Shown: positions 52,055-60,317 of the stretch, in pieces
How positions within the stretch are numbered: position 1 is the first letter of the stretch
Layout: each line of letters begins with the position of its first letter
Source of the DNA: Gammaproteobacteria bacterium
GTDB lineage: Bacteria > Pseudomonadota > Gammaproteobacteria > Pseudomonadales > Azotimanducaceae_A
Assembly (NCBI GenBank): GCA_012960755.1
Contig: DUAT01000094.1
Coordinates: forward strand, 62,001 to 126,000
Direction: 5' to 3'
DNA: 64,000 nt
Notes under the pieces: model-generated
The model's database searches: none
What the model was told of the DNA's origin: nothing
What the model saw: only the letters and a program-made list of their open reading frames with translations
Translations under genes and position numbers: made by a program

Positions 52055-52924
52055 ATGGAGTTTGGTGTTGTATTACCTCACAACGAAATAGGCAGTGATC
52101 CTGGTGCGATCAAGGCGTTTGCGCAAGGCGCTGAAGCGTTGGGAGCAAAACAGCTGCTTATCTATGATCACGTCCTGGGTGCAGACCCGGACCGCGAGGG
52201 AGGTTTTCGCGGGGCTTATGACAAAGATACACAGTTCCATGAACCTCTTACTACCTTTGGTTTTATTGCTGCCGTTACTGAAACCATAGAACTTGTCACG
52301 GCTGTTCTCATTTTGCCACAACGTCAGACGGCGTTGGTTGCTAAACAAGCTGCTGAAGTCGCGATCCTGTCAAATAATCGGTTGCGATTAGGCGTGGGCA
52401 CTGGCTGGAACAAGATTGAGTACGATTCGTTGAATATTGATTTTGCCCGTCGAGGCGCCAGGCAGGCGGAACAGGTTGAATTGCTCAGGGCGCTCTGGGG
52501 GGAAGACTCCCTGGACTTTACCGGCAAGTTTCACCGGATTGAAAAAGCCAGTATCAACCCACGACCGTCGAAGCCCATTCCTATCTGGTTCGGAGGCGCA
52601 GCCCCGGCGTTGTTAGCGCGTTGTGCACGCATTGGAGACGGCTGGCTGCCATTGATGGGTGCCAATAGCCAGGCAGCAGAGGCCATTGCTCAAATGAAAT
52701 CCGAAAGAGAGAAATCTGGCAAGGTCTGGAATGATTTCGAAATTCAGGCCCAGGCTCAATATAGTGGCGGTACCCCGGAACGCTGGCAATCCCATGCACG
52801 AAAGTGGCAGGAACTGGGCGCTACTAAGCTGGCGATCGCGACCCACAATGCAGGCGATACTGATGTCGATGGCCATTTGAAACGAATTGAGGAATATTTC
52901 TCAGCAGTTCAACACGATGTATGA
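52055..52924 (+). CDS. Luciferase-like flavin-dependent oxidoreductase
   Basis: A 289-residue LLM-class protein (TIGR03619-like group). MEFGVVLPHNEIGSDPGAIKAFAQGAEALG is the N-terminal strand and RLRLGVGTGWNKIEYDSLN and IWFGGAAPALLARCARIGDGWLP are typical. FMN or F420 may serve as cofactor. A good AAGG ribosome site lies before the ATG. Its stop overlaps the start of the AhpD-like gene by 8 bases, so translation is coupled. Confidence 0.9.
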   Translation: MEFGVVLPHNEIGSDPGAIKAFAQGAEALGAKQLLIYDHVLGADPDREGGFRGAYDKDTQFHEPLTTFGFIAAVTETIELVTAVLILPQRQTALVAKQAAEVAILSNNRLRLGVGTGWNKIEYDSLNIDFARRGARQAEQVELLRALWGEDSLDFTGKFHRIEKASINPRPSKPIPIWFGGAAPALLARCARIGDGWLPLMGANSQAAEAIAQMKSEREKSGKVWNDFEIQAQAQYSGGTPERWQSHARKWQELGATKLAIATHNAGDTDVDGHLKRIEEYFSAVQHDV

Positions 52925-53996
52925 GGCACAATCGTTCCCCATCCGGGACGCGCTGCAAACAGGGCACGAAGCTGCCTTGCAGGTTTTCCTCACAACCGGT
53001 ACCTGGTTTTGCGCCAAAGACCGCCTGGCGATTCTGGCCGAAAGTAGACTCGCCGCAAACTGCACGCTTTGTGAAGCCAGAAAAAATGCCCTGTCACCCT
53101 ATGGACTTGATGGCGAACATGATTCGCCAGGCGATCTGCCAGCAAATGTGGTGGAAGTGATTCATCGTATCATGACCGACTCGGGTCGACTGACCGGCCG
53201 ATGGTTTAAATCAGTTATGGCAACAGGGCTCTGTGCCGAGGAATACGTGGAGATTGTTGGGCTGGTCGCAATGGGGATTATCCTTGATAGCTTCGCCACA
53301 GGTATCGGCGTCGCGCCGCTGAATCCAGAAGGAACCCCTTCAGCTGGTGAGCCGAATAAAGAGAAAAACCCCGATGTTATTGATGGGGGTGCCTGGCTAC
53401 CCTTAATGCAAGCCCCGAAAGATGAACCGGAGGTTGGTTTGCCTTCGGTACCAAACATTGCCCGTGCCATGGGTCTTGTACCCCTGGCAGTGCAGCAATT
53501 TTTCAGCCTGATGCGGTGTCACTACGGCCTGGACAAGATGAATTTTGAACTTCAACGTATCCAGGTCGAGCTTATTGCAGCACGGGTTTCTTCGTACAAC
53601 GACTGCTTCTACTGAACTTCTACTCATACCATGCTGCTTCGTGAAAGCAGTGTCTCATCGAATCAATCACTGAACCTTGGCGTCGTGACCGGGGGCGAGG
53701 GCGAAGTTGGCGTCGAGCATGAAAAGGAACTACTACTGGTGTCAGAAGCTGTTTACCTCGGCGACCCCCTTGCTTTAGCCAGGATGAGAGAAGCCGTGCA
53801 ACCCGTATTGGGTACTCAAGGACTGGTCGATGCCGTCACAATTGCCGCTGGATTTAACGGCATTACAAAAATAGCAAATGCCACCGGTCTCCCTCTGGAC
53901 CGGGCAACAGCGGACCGAACTGAGGAAATGCGCAGTGAAACCGGCATTGACGATTATTCGGAAACATCAAAAGCTGCAATGTTCGACGAGAGTTAG
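52917..53996 (+). CDS. AhpD-like (carboxymuconolactone decarboxylase-fold) protein, candidate selenoprotein with CxxU
   Basis: Reading through TGA at 53613-53615 gives 359 residues. The first AhpD-type motif is NCTLCEARK (Cys49, Cys52). The second reads NDCFY-x-TSTHTMLLRES, with x the TGA codon 233 and Cys230 before it. In ordinary family members this motif is CFYC-TSAHT, so the TGA stands exactly at the second redox cysteine. The C-terminal half (AVQPVLGTQGLVDAVTIAAGFNGITKIANATGL) is an intact AhpD repeat in the same frame. The piece after the TGA has no ribosome site of its own. AhpD-like CxxU proteins are recalled as a known bacterial selenoprotein class. The start at 52917 overlaps the monooxygenase stop. 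A disabled gene is the alternative. Confidence 0.78.
53613..53653 (+). promoter_or_regulatory. In-frame TGA with SECIS-like hairpin (AhpD-like gene)
   Basis: TGA (53613-53615) is followed by a stem formed by 53631-53639 (ATGCTGCTT) and 53645-53653 (AAGCAGTGT): nine pairs including two G-U. The loop is CGTGA (53640-53644), beginning 24 nt after the TGA. It fits the bacterial SECIS pattern: G among the first two loop bases, a short loop and spacing within 16-37 nt. Confidence 0.6.
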
Positions 53997-54285
53997 ATTG
54001 GTTATGATATGTGAGATCAGATCGATAGCTGGCGTGGTCTCCAGGGTAGTTGGCTGATTGTCCGTGTTTGTTCGGGATGGACAGCCACATCGCCGCTTTT
54101 CGTTCAAGGTAGGCGGCCAAAGAACAACCCAATACGAGTGGGTTCATCTAAATGGTTGAAATTAGTGAAGAAAACACAGAGTGCCGGGGTATAGTGAAAT
54201 TGTTCCGGCTACTATCTTGTTATGTACCTAGATTCTTCAGATATTTTGTGTGAGAGCTAAGCTAGTGTTTTAAGCGAATTCCTAA
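53997..54285. other. Intergenic region at the boundary of the cassette array
   Basis: About 290 bases with no supported gene, promoter or repeat that I can see. It separates the catabolic operon from the integron-like cassette region. Confidence 0.4.
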
Positions 54286-54819
54286 ATGAATATGTCAAAA
54301 TTTAAAGTTTGGTTAGAATTCGGCGCCAGCGCCGGAATCATTGCCGGACTTATACTAGTCGGCGTTCAGATAAGACAAAACTCCCAACTTTTAAAAACAC
54401 AATTACTTTTCGAAGAAGGATTGGCTTATGCACAATATGAGCAAGCTATGTTGGGAGAAAATCCGGCAGTAGTGTGGGCAGAAGCACTCGAATCCCCTAC
54501 AGAACTGACGTTAGAAGAACAGAGAGTTATCGATGCTTATCTATGGTCGGCAAGACAGCACTGGGATACACTTTACCAACTTTCACAGCAGGGGCTAATT
54601 GAGGAAGAATGGCAACAGCGAGTAAAATCTGAAGCTCCTTTCATCTTTAACAATCCTTATGCTCGTGCTTGGTGGAAGATTTATGTTGCTGGCCGAGAAC
54701 CATCAGATGTCATAGATCTAGTGAATCAAATCTTAGATGAAAGGCCAGGATTTACCATTGACGACTACAACCAAATTCAGGAAGCTGTGGAAATGGAGGT
54801 CGAACTCAAATCACAATAA
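54286..54819 (+). CDS. Hypothetical membrane-anchored protein (cassette gene)
   Basis: A 177-residue protein with one N-terminal membrane helix (WLEFGASAGIIAGLILVGVQI) followed by RQNSQLLKTQLLFEEGLAYA and a helical domain. The N-terminal pattern (short start, one helix, VQIRQN) is a common small-protein type in integron cassettes and marine genomes, with no known function. A second ATG at 54292 is possible. Its stop lies 15 bases before an attC-like site, which fits a gene cassette. Confidence 0.75.
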   Translation: MNMSKFKVWLEFGASAGIIAGLILVGVQIRQNSQLLKTQLLFEEGLAYAQYEQAMLGENPAVVWAEALESPTELTLEEQRVIDAYLWSARQHWDTLYQLSQQGLIEEEWQQRVKSEAPFIFNNPYARAWWKIYVAGREPSDVIDLVNQILDERPGFTIDDYNQIQEAVEMEVELKSQ

Positions 54820-54834
54820 AACGTGGCGGCCGGC

Positions 54835-54918
54835 ACATAACAAAACGCTAAAGTTCGTTCCGGCGCTAAGCGCCTCCACCGGACGTGCTGACGCACGCCG
54901 CTTAGCTTTGCGTTAGGC
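54835..54918. repeat. attC-like integron recombination site 1
   Basis: Ends in the core GTTAGGC (54912-54918, recombination between G and T) and starts with a weaker ACATAAC. Inside are the arm CTAAGCG pairing with CGCTTAG and a self-complementary GGCGC-TAA-GCGCC. Length 84 bp, within the 57-141 bp usual for attC. The outer arms pair imperfectly. Confidence 0.55.
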
Positions 54919-54947
54919 ACACCTGTAAAGAAGATGTTGAGAATATA

Positions 54948-55467
54948 GTGAATACACTTTCAAAGATTGCACTAGCTCTCATCGGCTTTGTCGCTGTGGT
55001 ATACACTGTGGGTGCTAACTACAGACATAACGTCCATACAGAAATTGTGATAAAGGCACCACCACAAGTCGTATGGTCTCACCTCGTCGACTTTGAAAAT
55101 TATCCTAGTTGGCACCCATCAATTACAAAACTCTCTGCCGAACTTATTGCTGGCGCTCCATTACGCGGCACAGGCAAAAAGTCAGGACAAGATTTTGTGT
55201 TTACACTATTGGTGGTGGAAAGAGAGTCAGAATTGAGATGGGAGGCTTCTGATTCCTGGTCTCTTTGATGGAGAACACTATTTCATCATCGAAGAGACAC
55301 CGGCAGGTAATGTTCACTTCATTCAAGGTGAAGATTTCACCGGGGTGATTCCATTGTTCATTTTTAATCGCTTCAAGAAGGACTTTGAATCTAGATATGA
55401 AGCTGTTAATAATACGCTAAAGACTCTATCTGAAGTACCTCGTGATGCGTACCTAACATGCAGTTGA
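54948..55467 (+). pseudogene. SRPBCC-family protein, frameshifted
   Basis: Starts at GTG 54948 with an N-terminal membrane anchor (KIALALIGFVAVVYTVG) and continues as an SRPBCC (START-like) domain: VIKAPPQVVWSHLVDFENYPSWHPSI. After RESELRW near 55241 the frame is lost and stops at 55268. The family sequence goes on in the +1 frame (RLLIPGLFDGEHYFIIEETP) to a TGA at 55465-55467. A one-base insertion in the GGG run at 55240-55242 explains it. A sequencing error in a short homopolymer is equally possible. The corrected stop falls inside the next attC site, as is common in cassettes. Confidence 0.75.
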
Positions 55468-55531
55468 AGTCACTCCCTTCTGTCGTTCGGACAAACTGCT
55501 TTGCAGTTTGACGCTTAACTGGGTGTTATAT
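55451..55531. repeat. attC integron recombination site 2
   Basis: R'' ACCTAAC (55451-55457) matches the RYYYAAC consensus and R' is GTTATAT (55525-55531, one deviation). Outer arms TAACATGCAGTT and AACTGGGTGTTA pair. The left arm carries an extra G (CAGTT-G-AAG opposite CTT-AACTG), the extrahelical base typical of attC. The apex is a perfect hairpin CAAACTGC-TTT-GCAGTTTG. Length 81 bp. Confidence 0.75.
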
Positions 55532-55543
55532 GTCTGGGTTTAG

Positions 55544-55855
55544 GTGAAGAAATTCTTAAAATGGATGGGCGTATATTTGGTAGCGGCCTGGGTGTCTTCT
55601 ATCAGCGGTTCATTTTATGAATTTGGAACCCTATATGAGGGATCTTTGTGGATCTGTGTTTGGGGTATACCGTTTACTACGATAGTATCAATCCTACTAC
55701 CAATCATTATTCCCATGACACCCGGTGACCTTGAATTGTCGCTTCTTGCATTCGCCGGAGGTGCATCATCTACGTGGCTGGGACGCTCCGCCTACGGCTC
55801 CACGCCCATTATGGAAACGTCAGGCGCCCCGACAGAGGTAACAATAGATGAGTGA
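55544..55855 (+). CDS. Small membrane protein (cassette gene)
   Basis: A 103-residue protein starting at GTG 55544. It has about three hydrophobic segments (MGVYLVAAWVSSISGSFY; IPFTTIVSILLPIIIPM; LLAFAGGASSTWLG) and an acidic tail. I do not recognise a family. It begins 12 bases after attC site 2, the usual position of a cassette gene. Confidence 0.65.
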   Translation: MKKFLKWMGVYLVAAWVSSISGSFYEFGTLYEGSLWICVWGIPFTTIVSILLPIIIPMTPGDLELSLLAFAGGASSTWLGRSAYGSTPIMETSGAPTEVTIDE

Positions 55856-55952
55856 AAGAGTCGGTGGATGTAATACTATGCTGGGTAGCACTAGCTATCT
55901 GGGTATCATATGAAGCCAAAGTATATTCAGTCAGGCCGGGCGGATTTGTTTA

Positions 55953-56045
55953 GTTTTGGGTATCATTCCGGGTGTGGCTATGGGATTTCCACTCTACTTG
56001 GTGTCGCGTAATCAGAAAATTCGACAAATTGGAGCGGACGCCTAA
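55953..56045 (+). pseudogene. C-terminal fragment of a membrane protein (cassette remnant)
   Basis: An open stretch reading VLGIIPGVAMGFPLYLVSRN then QKIRQIGADA ends at TAA 56043-56045, within the R'' sequence of the third attC-like site. It looks like the hydrophobic C-terminus of a small membrane protein. Upstream the frame is disrupted, so only a remnant remains. Confidence 0.4.
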
Positions 56046-56231
56046 CATGAAGGTTAGGATTGAATAGCTGTTGCAGGTTTAATATTACACTAGTTCATTT
56101 CTGTTTATTGTAGTGGTCAAGTGTTTTTGGCCACGGGTTTATGGTTAATCGCGTCCTGCCTCTCAGCTTCGCTCCCTGCGATCGTCTTGCTACTTCGCTT
56201 CAAAATGCGGCCCGTCAACTTGGCGTTAGGC
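56040..56231. repeat. Long attC-like site 3
   Basis: R'' GCCTAAC (56040-56046) and R' GTTAGGC (56225-56231) are exact complements. The inner arms AAGGTT and CAACTT pair with one extra G on the left, as expected for attC. At 192 bp it is longer than typical sites, so it may be a rearranged or unusual example. Confidence 0.45.
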
Positions 56232-56261
56232 AACCAATGACCCCAGACGGAGAAACAGACC

Positions 56262-56357
56262 ATGACTCTATCTGAACTGGGTAATCTTGGCGAGTTCATT
56301 GGTTCTATTCGGTTGGAGGCAATTGGCAAATTCGCATGGAGATATCGCGATTCATAG
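56262..56357 (+). pseudogene. Fragment of a small one-helix protein gene
   Basis: ATG at 56262 opens MTLSELGNLGEFIGSI, the common start of one-helix proteins similar in type to the gene at 54286, then loses the family pattern and stops at TAG 56355-56357 after 31 codons. It directly follows the third attC-like site. Probably a decayed cassette gene. Confidence 0.45.
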
Positions 56358-56476
56358 CGTTTAGCCAACCACTGTTCAAGTGTGGCGATTCAGGAGTGAT
56401 CGCAGAAAAGTGAACTTAGTTCTCAACGCCTTGTCTGAATTTCGTTATTGATAACGACAGTGCGAATTGGAATTCT

Positions 56477-58006
56477 ATGCTTTATCCCAGATACTTCGTC
56501 AGACGCCCCTTAGCTCGATACTCTCTACTCCTGCTGTTCTCATTTACAACGTTTTCTTCATGCTTCACGACGGCTTCCGAGTTGAGTGTTACACTCGACC
56601 AGATCGCGCTCGCGGAAAACACAGAAGCGAAGTTTTTCCTTCTGCCATCCACTGCTGTATCCAATGCTGTGTTGGTATTGATTGAATATCACAAGACTGA
56701 AGAACGCGATCTGTCGATGTATTCCTGGGGAAATAAGTGGACGCTCGACCTGAACCTGCGACTGGACCCGGATATACAGTTTTTCGATATCGCTCGCATA
56801 GGCGCCAGGAATCTGCTGGTGGCATACAAGAATCCGGCGCTCGTGGTTCTTGACCCTGAGACACGGAAGTTTGAACCATTGTTAACAATCGGTTCCTTTT
56901 TTAAGGGCGAATCGCGGGATAAAGTTTCCAAAATTGAGGTGTTTAACGACCTGAACGGTGATGGGCTTGACGATGTAATGATCTCTGGCTTCGATGGCTG
57001 GCAAATTTCAATGCAGCATCGCGATGGATCGTTTTCAACACCGGTAACCATTGGACCATCACCGATGATGAATCTTGGCTCTAACCGTTATGTTGCCTTC
57101 ACTGCAGCGGACGCCTATTTTCTCGACCACAACAATGATGGGTTTAAAGATCTGGCATTTAGAGCCGATGGCGAATTCCTGATCCATCATCAGAACCCAG
57201 AAGGCAGCTACTCCCGCAGCCCTGTTGCATTTGATCTGGGAATCGATGGTATCAGTGACAATGGGGATCTCACATTAAGTTTGGGTGATGAAGCTGACAA
57301 CGAGAAGAACGAAGAAAAGATTCTCTCGGGTTTTGAGGACTTGAACGGCGATAATGTAGCAGATTTGCTTATCCAGGCATTTGAAGTGGATGGTCTGTTC
57401 GGTACAAAGACACGGATTGACGTCCATTTTGGTGATCTAGACAGTAAGGGAGAATTGACATTTCCCTCTACACCAGATTCAGTCATTTTATCCAAGGGGA
57501 TTCAATTCGGTGCTGATCGACAGGATATTGATGGCAATGGCACTACCGAGATGATGGTCGTTTCCATCAATATCTCGCTGGGAACTATCATTCGTGCACT
57601 GATCGCAGGTACGGTTTCTCTTGATACCGGGATTTATCAAATGGCAGAGAACCTATATCCTCCAAAACCAAATCTTACCAGGAAGGTCACTGCGACCTTT
57701 GATTTTTCAACAGGTGAGACTTCAATCCCCGCCATCATTATCGCCGATGTTACCGGTGATGGCTTGAAGGATTTGTTGGTGCAGGAGAATGCTGAAACAG
57801 TAGGCATATTCCCTGGTGATGGCTCAAGTAAGGTGTTTTCAGATAGGGCGATATCAGTACCGCTTACCTTGCCCACCTGGTTGCCTGGTGTCAGAGAAGT
57901 TGTTCAGGCAGAAGATCTTGATGGAGACAAGAGGGAAGAGCTTGTGATGCTTGTTAAAATAGAAGAAGGCCCAAGTCGAATCGTGACAGTACACTTTCAT
58001 GAATGA
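56477..58006 (+). CDS. FG-GAP/VCBS-repeat secreted protein
   Basis: A 509-residue exported protein. A signal peptide with hydrophobic core (YSLLLLFSFTTFSSCF) ends near residue 34. The rest is a beta-propeller with calcium-binding FG-GAP-type loops: DLNGDGLDDVMISG, DHNNDGFKDLAF, DLNGDNVADLLIQ, DIDGNGTTEMMVV, DVTGDGLKDLLVQ and DLDGDKREELVML. Such propellers resemble integrin alpha subunits and bind surfaces or proteins. No anchoring or enzymatic domain is visible. The gene stands alone between the cassette region and the small gene at 58196. Confidence 0.88.
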   Translation: MLYPRYFVRRPLARYSLLLLFSFTTFSSCFTTASELSVTLDQIALAENTEAKFFLLPSTAVSNAVLVLIEYHKTEERDLSMYSWGNKWTLDLNLRLDPDIQFFDIARIGARNLLVAYKNPALVVLDPETRKFEPLLTIGSFFKGESRDKVSKIEVFNDLNGDGLDDVMISGFDGWQISMQHRDGSFSTPVTIGPSPMMNLGSNRYVAFTAADAYFLDHNNDGFKDLAFRADGEFLIHHQNPEGSYSRSPVAFDLGIDGISDNGDLTLSLGDEADNEKNEEKILSGFEDLNGDNVADLLIQAFEVDGLFGTKTRIDVHFGDLDSKGELTFPSTPDSVILSKGIQFGADRQDIDGNGTTEMMVVSINISLGTIIRALIAGTVSLDTGIYQMAENLYPPKPNLTRKVTATFDFSTGETSIPAIIIADVTGDGLKDLLVQENAETVGIFPGDGSSKVFSDRAISVPLTLPTWLPGVREVVQAEDLDGDKREELVMLVKIEEGPSRIVTVHFHE

Positions 58007-58195
58007 GTTAACATGAACGTGCACTCTTATCTTGCTGCACGTGACAGTGATTGATGTGCTGATTACTATGCTTGGAGAGTCTTGTGAGCGATATCTGCGG
58101 CTTGCCTTGCATAATTTTCCTTAAGGGACTTGAAATTTGTAGGCCTGCGTTGGATGATCAGACCGTGACAACCTAAAAAACCGGAGAATAAAAAA

Positions 58196-58390
58196 ATGGC
58201 CACGAAGAAAGACATCGTTCAACAGATTAGTAAAGAATTTCTCGGGAAAGGTCGACTTAAGAGTAAGGACAAGAAGGAAATTGAGAACCTTTTGTCCGCA
58301 GATGAACTAAAGCAACTGAAAAAGATACTTGGTAAGGTGAAAGGATATCTGGAAGATGACAAGGGTCTGATTGACGTAACCATGCTCTAA
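58196..58390 (+). CDS. Small lysine-rich helical protein
   Basis: A 64-residue, strongly charged protein (KSKDKKEIENLLSADELKQLKKILGKVKGYLE) predicted to be alpha-helical. GGAG lies 9 bases before the ATG, supporting a real gene. Function unknown. It is convergent with the TIR gene (23 bases between stops). Confidence 0.65.
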   Translation: MATKKDIVQQISKEFLGKGRLKSKDKKEIENLLSADELKQLKKILGKVKGYLEDDKGLIDVTML

Positions 58391-58412
58391 GGTAATGCTC
58401 TAGCGTAGTTTT

Positions 58413-60311
58413 CTAAACCTCGAAATAGATCCATTTGGTTTTGAGATCGTCCATGAGCTCTGCAAAGCGCTCGTCAGAACGAACAAATGCCAGTAGCGGA
58501 TCGTGCTCAGACAGCAATGGGTAGTTCCAAAAACCATTCTGAATGGCAATCTGAAGCCATTCGAATGCTTCGGCCTTTGCCTGAATGAGAGAGAAACAGT
58601 GCGCCAATCCCCAGGCATAGTGCGGGTCAGAACTTGCCTCCTGCTGAAACTCCTTAGTGGCGACTGATAGTGCTGCATCTTTATCCTTATGCATCGCATA
58701 GATATAGAACTTGCCCAACTGCGATAGAAAACTGTCCGGCACAAATTCGTTCAACAATGAGAATACTTCCTCCGCTTCCTCCAGATTCGCATTCATCGCG
58801 AGTACCTGGCCATAGGCGAGGGTCGTGATCGGATTTCCCTCATTCAAATTGTGACCTTTTAACAATCGAGCGCGCCCTCGTTCAAGATTGCCATCCATCA
58901 TATCGAGGAATCCAGGTAGTATCTGGGGTAGTGTCGTTAAAGGATCTATCGCGAGCAATCGTTCAACCAGGGCCTGACCCGAGGAAATCCGACCCGCGAA
59001 GCCATAAAATAGTGCCAGCCAAAAAAGTGCATCTGTATCATTGGCATCACCATCCAGGGCTAGTTTTAGATGCCTGACGGAAGTTTGAATGGCCCCCTTC
59101 TCCAACATGCTTACCAAACCCATCAGCCGGTGCGCATCGGTTGATTCTGAATCCAATGCAAACAACCGGTCGGCACAATCATGTGTTGCCTTCAGATGTT
59201 CAGGGTCCAGCTCGATTCCAGCATTGTAATACTGCCAATGAACATAGCCGACGGCAGCGGTGATGTGTGCATTTTCACCGATGAGTTGCTGGCCACGGTT
59301 AAGGTAGTCCAAAGCCTGTGCAAGTGCAGTTGGGGTGTAGTTGTAGATTAATTGGCGGGCACGCAAGTAGTACTCGTAGGCATGGATATTGGGAATCGGT
59401 CGATTCGAGAGCTGAGCTTCCTGGTTGGAGTTTAACTGAACATTCAGTGCATCCACGACCGCCCTGGCGATTGTCTCCTGGATGTTGAAAATTTGATCGA
59501 GGTTGCTGTTCCATTTGTCTGCCCATAGCAACTCACCTGATTCAGTGTCCGGTAGTTGGGCAGTGATACGAAGCTTGGAACCGGATTTCTGTACGCTTCC
59601 CTGGAGCAGGTACTGAACATTGAGCTGATGTCCAATTGAGGTTAAATCGAGCTCTTCATGGGCGATCTGTGTGGCGGAGTTTCTTGAAATAACACGGAGT
59701 ACCTCAAGTCGAGAGAGCGCTGCCATGATTTCGTCAGCAATCCCTTCACCTATATAATCGGAATCCTCCTCCCTGGAGCGATTTACGAAAGGTAAAACGA
59801 GTATGCCTTTACGTGGGTCCATGACAGATATTTGTTTTTGGTCCACAGAGCCGCTGACTTCTCTATCGGCCGCAGAAACAGCGACTGACAACACGCTCAG
59901 AAGTTTGTTTTGATATTCAGATTTCGAGAGTTCTGATTTTGATATCAGCTGTCGATTGCCAAGAGACAGTTGCAATCCGCCTGGTAGCTCGGTTGGATGC
60001 AGGTAGACCCCCAGGACAGGTAAAGACTTATTGTTGGCGAAACTGACTTCTCGACGACAATGCTCCGAGTTGACTGAGTTCGGCGTGATATAATAAACGA
60101 ACATTGCGCAACCACTAATAGCAGTTGCAAGTGTGTCAGACCACTCTGAACCAGGCTCAATCCCTTTGTCGAACCAGACTTTGATATTGAGTTGCTTTAA
60201 CCAGCGAATTTCAGAATAAACCGCTTCCGTGTCTTTATGTGAATAACTAACAAATACGTAAGACTCTTTTCCTTTGTAGGGCTCGATGGGATCGTGAGGT
60301 TGTTTGACCAT
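58413..60311 (-). CDS. TIR domain-TolB-like-TPR protein
   Basis: A 632-residue, three-part cytoplasmic protein. Residues 14-130 form a TIR domain (YVFVSYSHKDTEAVYSEIRW, VWFDKGIEPGSEWSD, NSEHCRREVSFAN), with Glu88 in the position of the catalytic Glu of NADase TIR domains. A middle part (ILVLPFVNRSREEDSDYIGEGIADE) is the TolB/FlgO-like domain also found in CyaA-like adenylate-cyclase proteins. The C-terminal half is a run of TPR-like helices. Such proteins are common in marine gammaproteobacteria and are presumed signalling scaffolds; whether the TIR part cleaves NAD is open. The stop of the heme-oxygenase-fold gene is 6 bases upstream, so the two form an operon. Confidence 0.9.
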   Translation of the reverse strand: MVKQPHDPIEPYKGKESYVFVSYSHKDTEAVYSEIRWLKQLNIKVWFDKGIEPGSEWSDTLATAISGCAMFVYYITPNSVNSEHCRREVSFANNKSLPVLGVYLHPTELPGGLQLSLGNRQLISKSELSKSEYQNKLLSVLSVAVSAADREVSGSVDQKQISVMDPRKGILVLPFVNRSREEDSDYIGEGIADEIMAALSRLEVLRVISRNSATQIAHEELDLTSIGHQLNVQYLLQGSVQKSGSKLRITAQLPDTESGELLWADKWNSNLDQIFNIQETIARAVVDALNVQLNSNQEAQLSNRPIPNIHAYEYYLRARQLIYNYTPTALAQALDYLNRGQQLIGENAHITAAVGYVHWQYYNAGIELDPEHLKATHDCADRLFALDSESTDAHRLMGLVSMLEKGAIQTSVRHLKLALDGDANDTDALFWLALFYGFAGRISSGQALVERLLAIDPLTTLPQILPGFLDMMDGNLERGRARLLKGHNLNEGNPITTLAYGQVLAMNANLEEAEEVFSLLNEFVPDSFLSQLGKFYIYAMHKDKDAALSVATKEFQQEASSDPHYAWGLAHCFSLIQAKAEAFEWLQIAIQNGFWNYPLLSEHDPLLAFVRSDERFAELMDDLKTKWIYFEV

Positions 60312-60317
60312 TACGTC

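Noticed and set aside
53631..53996. C-terminal half of the AhpD-like gene as a separate gene starting at ATG 53631
   Set aside because: No ribosome site; the start would cut off the redox motif; the ATG lies in the hairpin stem.
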